Positions 5,350 through 6,200 of a stretch of DNA of 6,200 nucleotides are shown piece after piece. The position numbers were made by a program, and so were the translations under genes. The notes under the pieces were generated by a model, which made no database searches, was not told the origin of the DNA, and saw only the letters and a program-made list of their open reading frames with translations. Numbering within the stretch: position 1 is the stretch's first letter; every line of letters starts with the position of its first letter. Source of the DNA: an uncultured Blautia sp. (GTDB taxonomy: Bacteria; Bacillota; Clostridia; Lachnospirales; Lachnospiraceae); assembly GCA_900551465.1 (NCBI GenBank), contig URWL01000130.1, positions 1-6,200 on the forward strand, read 5' to 3'.

Positions 5350-6006
5350 TTACTTCTGGCGGATCACCAGCTTGCAGATAGGATTTCCCATAGAAGAAAA
5401 TTTCTCCTCATATTCAGTCATCACATTTCCTTCCATCATATCCTCCTGATGATGAAGGTCAAATGTATGTGCCAGCAGCTCCCAGCTGCTTTCCTGCACC
5501 TCTTCCAGTGAAAAGTCGAACAGATCCCTGTTATCTGTTTTAAACTCTACCAGTCCTTCCGGAACCAGAATTTTTTCATAGCGGGTAAGAAATTCCCTTG
5601 AAGTAAGCCTTCTTTTGGCATGACGGGCCTTTGGCCATGGATCGGAAAAATTCAGATAGATCTTCTGAACCTCTCCCTTTTCAAAAATGTCCGGCAATTC
5701 TCTGGCATCCACTCTCATAAATAAGAGATTATCAAATCCCTCTCCTGCCTCCTCCAGTTCCTCTCTTTTTTGAAGCGCCCGAAGAAGAACGCTGTCGTAC
5801 ATTTCAATTCCTACATAATTTACATCCGGATGAAGTCTTGCCATATCCATAAGGAAACGTCCCTTTCCCATCCCCACTTCTATATGAAGCGGCTGCTTTT
5901 TCGAAAAACACTCCGACCATTTCCCCTTATTCTCTTTCGGATTCTGCACTACATAAGCACTTTCCTGGATTGCATCCTTTGCCCCGGGTATATTCCGCAA
6001 TCTCAT
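5350..6006 (-). CDS. trmB: tRNA (guanine-N7)-methyltransferase TrmB
   Basis: This cytoplasmic enzyme uses S-adenosylmethionine to make 7-methylguanosine at position 46 of tRNAs. The 218-residue product has the normal bacterial length. Its start MRLRNIPGAKD is characteristic. The SAM-binding loop HIEVGMGKGRF spans 41-51, an acidic residue follows in GIE (Glu68), and Asp100 lies in RVDARELP. The family signature SDPWPKARHAKRRL spans 121-134, FKTDN 155-159 and TEYEEKF 197-203. I start it at ATG 6006, with AGGAGG 11 bases upstream, and not at the in-frame ATG 6048, because that ATG falls inside the -10 box and would add 14 non-conserved residues. It has its own promoter and terminator. A tRNA-Lys lies about 400 bases downstream but is a separate unit. 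Confidence 0.96.
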   Translation of the reverse strand: MRLRNIPGAKDAIQESAYVVQNPKENKGKWSECFSKKQPLHIEVGMGKGRFLMDMARLHPDVNYVGIEMYDSVLLRALQKREELEEAGEGFDNLLFMRVDARELPDIFEKGEVQKIYLNFSDPWPKARHAKRRLTSREFLTRYEKILVPEGLVEFKTDNRDLFDFSLEEVQESSWELLAHTFDLHHQEDMMEGNVMTEYEEKFSSMGNPICKLVIRQK

Positions 6007-6043
6007 ATCTGATCTGTCCTCCTGTAAACTTAAACGTAATCCT

Positions 6044-6072
6044 ATCATACATGTTTTCTTTCCTTACATCAA
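6044..6072 (-). promoter_or_regulatory. Probable sigma-A promoter of trmB
   Basis: TTGATG (6067-6072), a 17-base spacer and TATGAT (6044-6049; five of six matches to the -10 consensus) place the start of transcription near 6037, about 30 bases before the trmB ATG. The -35 box overlaps the short palindrome GAAAATTTTC. Confidence 0.65.
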
Positions 6073-6169
6073 GAAAATTTTCCCTGTATATCCTCCATAA
6101 AAACAAAATTTTATGACATATTAACAAGAAAAAGGAAAATAATAACCATAAGACTGCTGTAATTTTGTG

Positions 6170-6198
6170 TGGAAATTCTTGTACAAAAGGTGTATCAT
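6170..6198 (+). promoter_or_regulatory. Weak candidate promoter for a rightward gene beyond the window
   Basis: TATCAT (6193-6198) with TGGAAA (6170-6175) 17 bases upstream could start a divergent transcript leaving the window, and a TTGTACAA palindrome lies at 6179-6186. The match is modest. Otherwise 6073-6200 is AT-rich intergenic DNA in which I see no gene. Confidence 0.22.
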
Positions 6199-6200
6199 AG

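Noticed and set aside
6007..6048. Longer trmB start at ATG 6048
   Set aside because: That ATG is part of the TATGAT -10 box, so the codon would not be transcribed, and TrmB proteins usually begin MRLRNIPGA, which is the ATG at 6006.
5927..6127. A 66-codon minus-strand frame overlapping the start of trmB in another frame
   Set aside because: It spans the trmB promoter and ribosome site, overlaps conserved trmB codons and shows no recognisable composition or motif.

Overview
The window looks like an ordinary chromosomal piece of an anaerobic Gram-positive Clostridia, most likely Lachnospiraceae. This is an inference from low-to-moderate GC, strong AGGAGG-type ribosome binding sites, sigma-A-type promoters, short U-tailed terminators and the character of the proteins. 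The species cannot be named. Every gene I can support is on the minus strand, so transcription runs from the right end to the left.

Right part (6200 to 4880): trmB, the tRNA (guanine-N7)-methyltransferase, has its own promoter and a hairpin terminator. It is followed by a 55-residue basic coiled-coil small protein of unknown function, and then by a tRNA-Lys(CTT) gene with a textbook promoter and a strong terminator.

Central and left part (4826 to 1): a five-gene ugp-type locus in the order ugpC (ATPase), ugpA and ugpE (permeases), ugpB (binding protein), then a glycerophosphodiester phosphodiesterase (GDPD, ugpQ-like) cut by the left edge. C/A and A/E overlap by one base, E and B are 33 bases apart, and a perfect 10-bp terminator hairpin separates ugpB from the phosphodiesterase. 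The binding protein keeps nearly all of the ligand motifs of E. coli UgpB but has Ile where E. coli has the first of two stacking tryptophans. A leucine at that place in Mycobacterium tuberculosis UgpB is linked to glycerophosphocholine binding. With a cytoplasmic GDPD just downstream, the simplest reading is import of intact glycerophosphodiesters (such as lipid-derived glycerophosphocholine or glycerophosphoethanolamine), which are then split inside the cell to glycerol-3-phosphate and an alcohol.

I saw no mobile element, CRISPR array, phage gene, defence system or clearly undescribed system. The observations most worth a second look are the altered ligand site of UgpB, its lack of a lipobox, the coiled-coil small protein, and an 18-bp operator-like palindrome upstream of ugpC.
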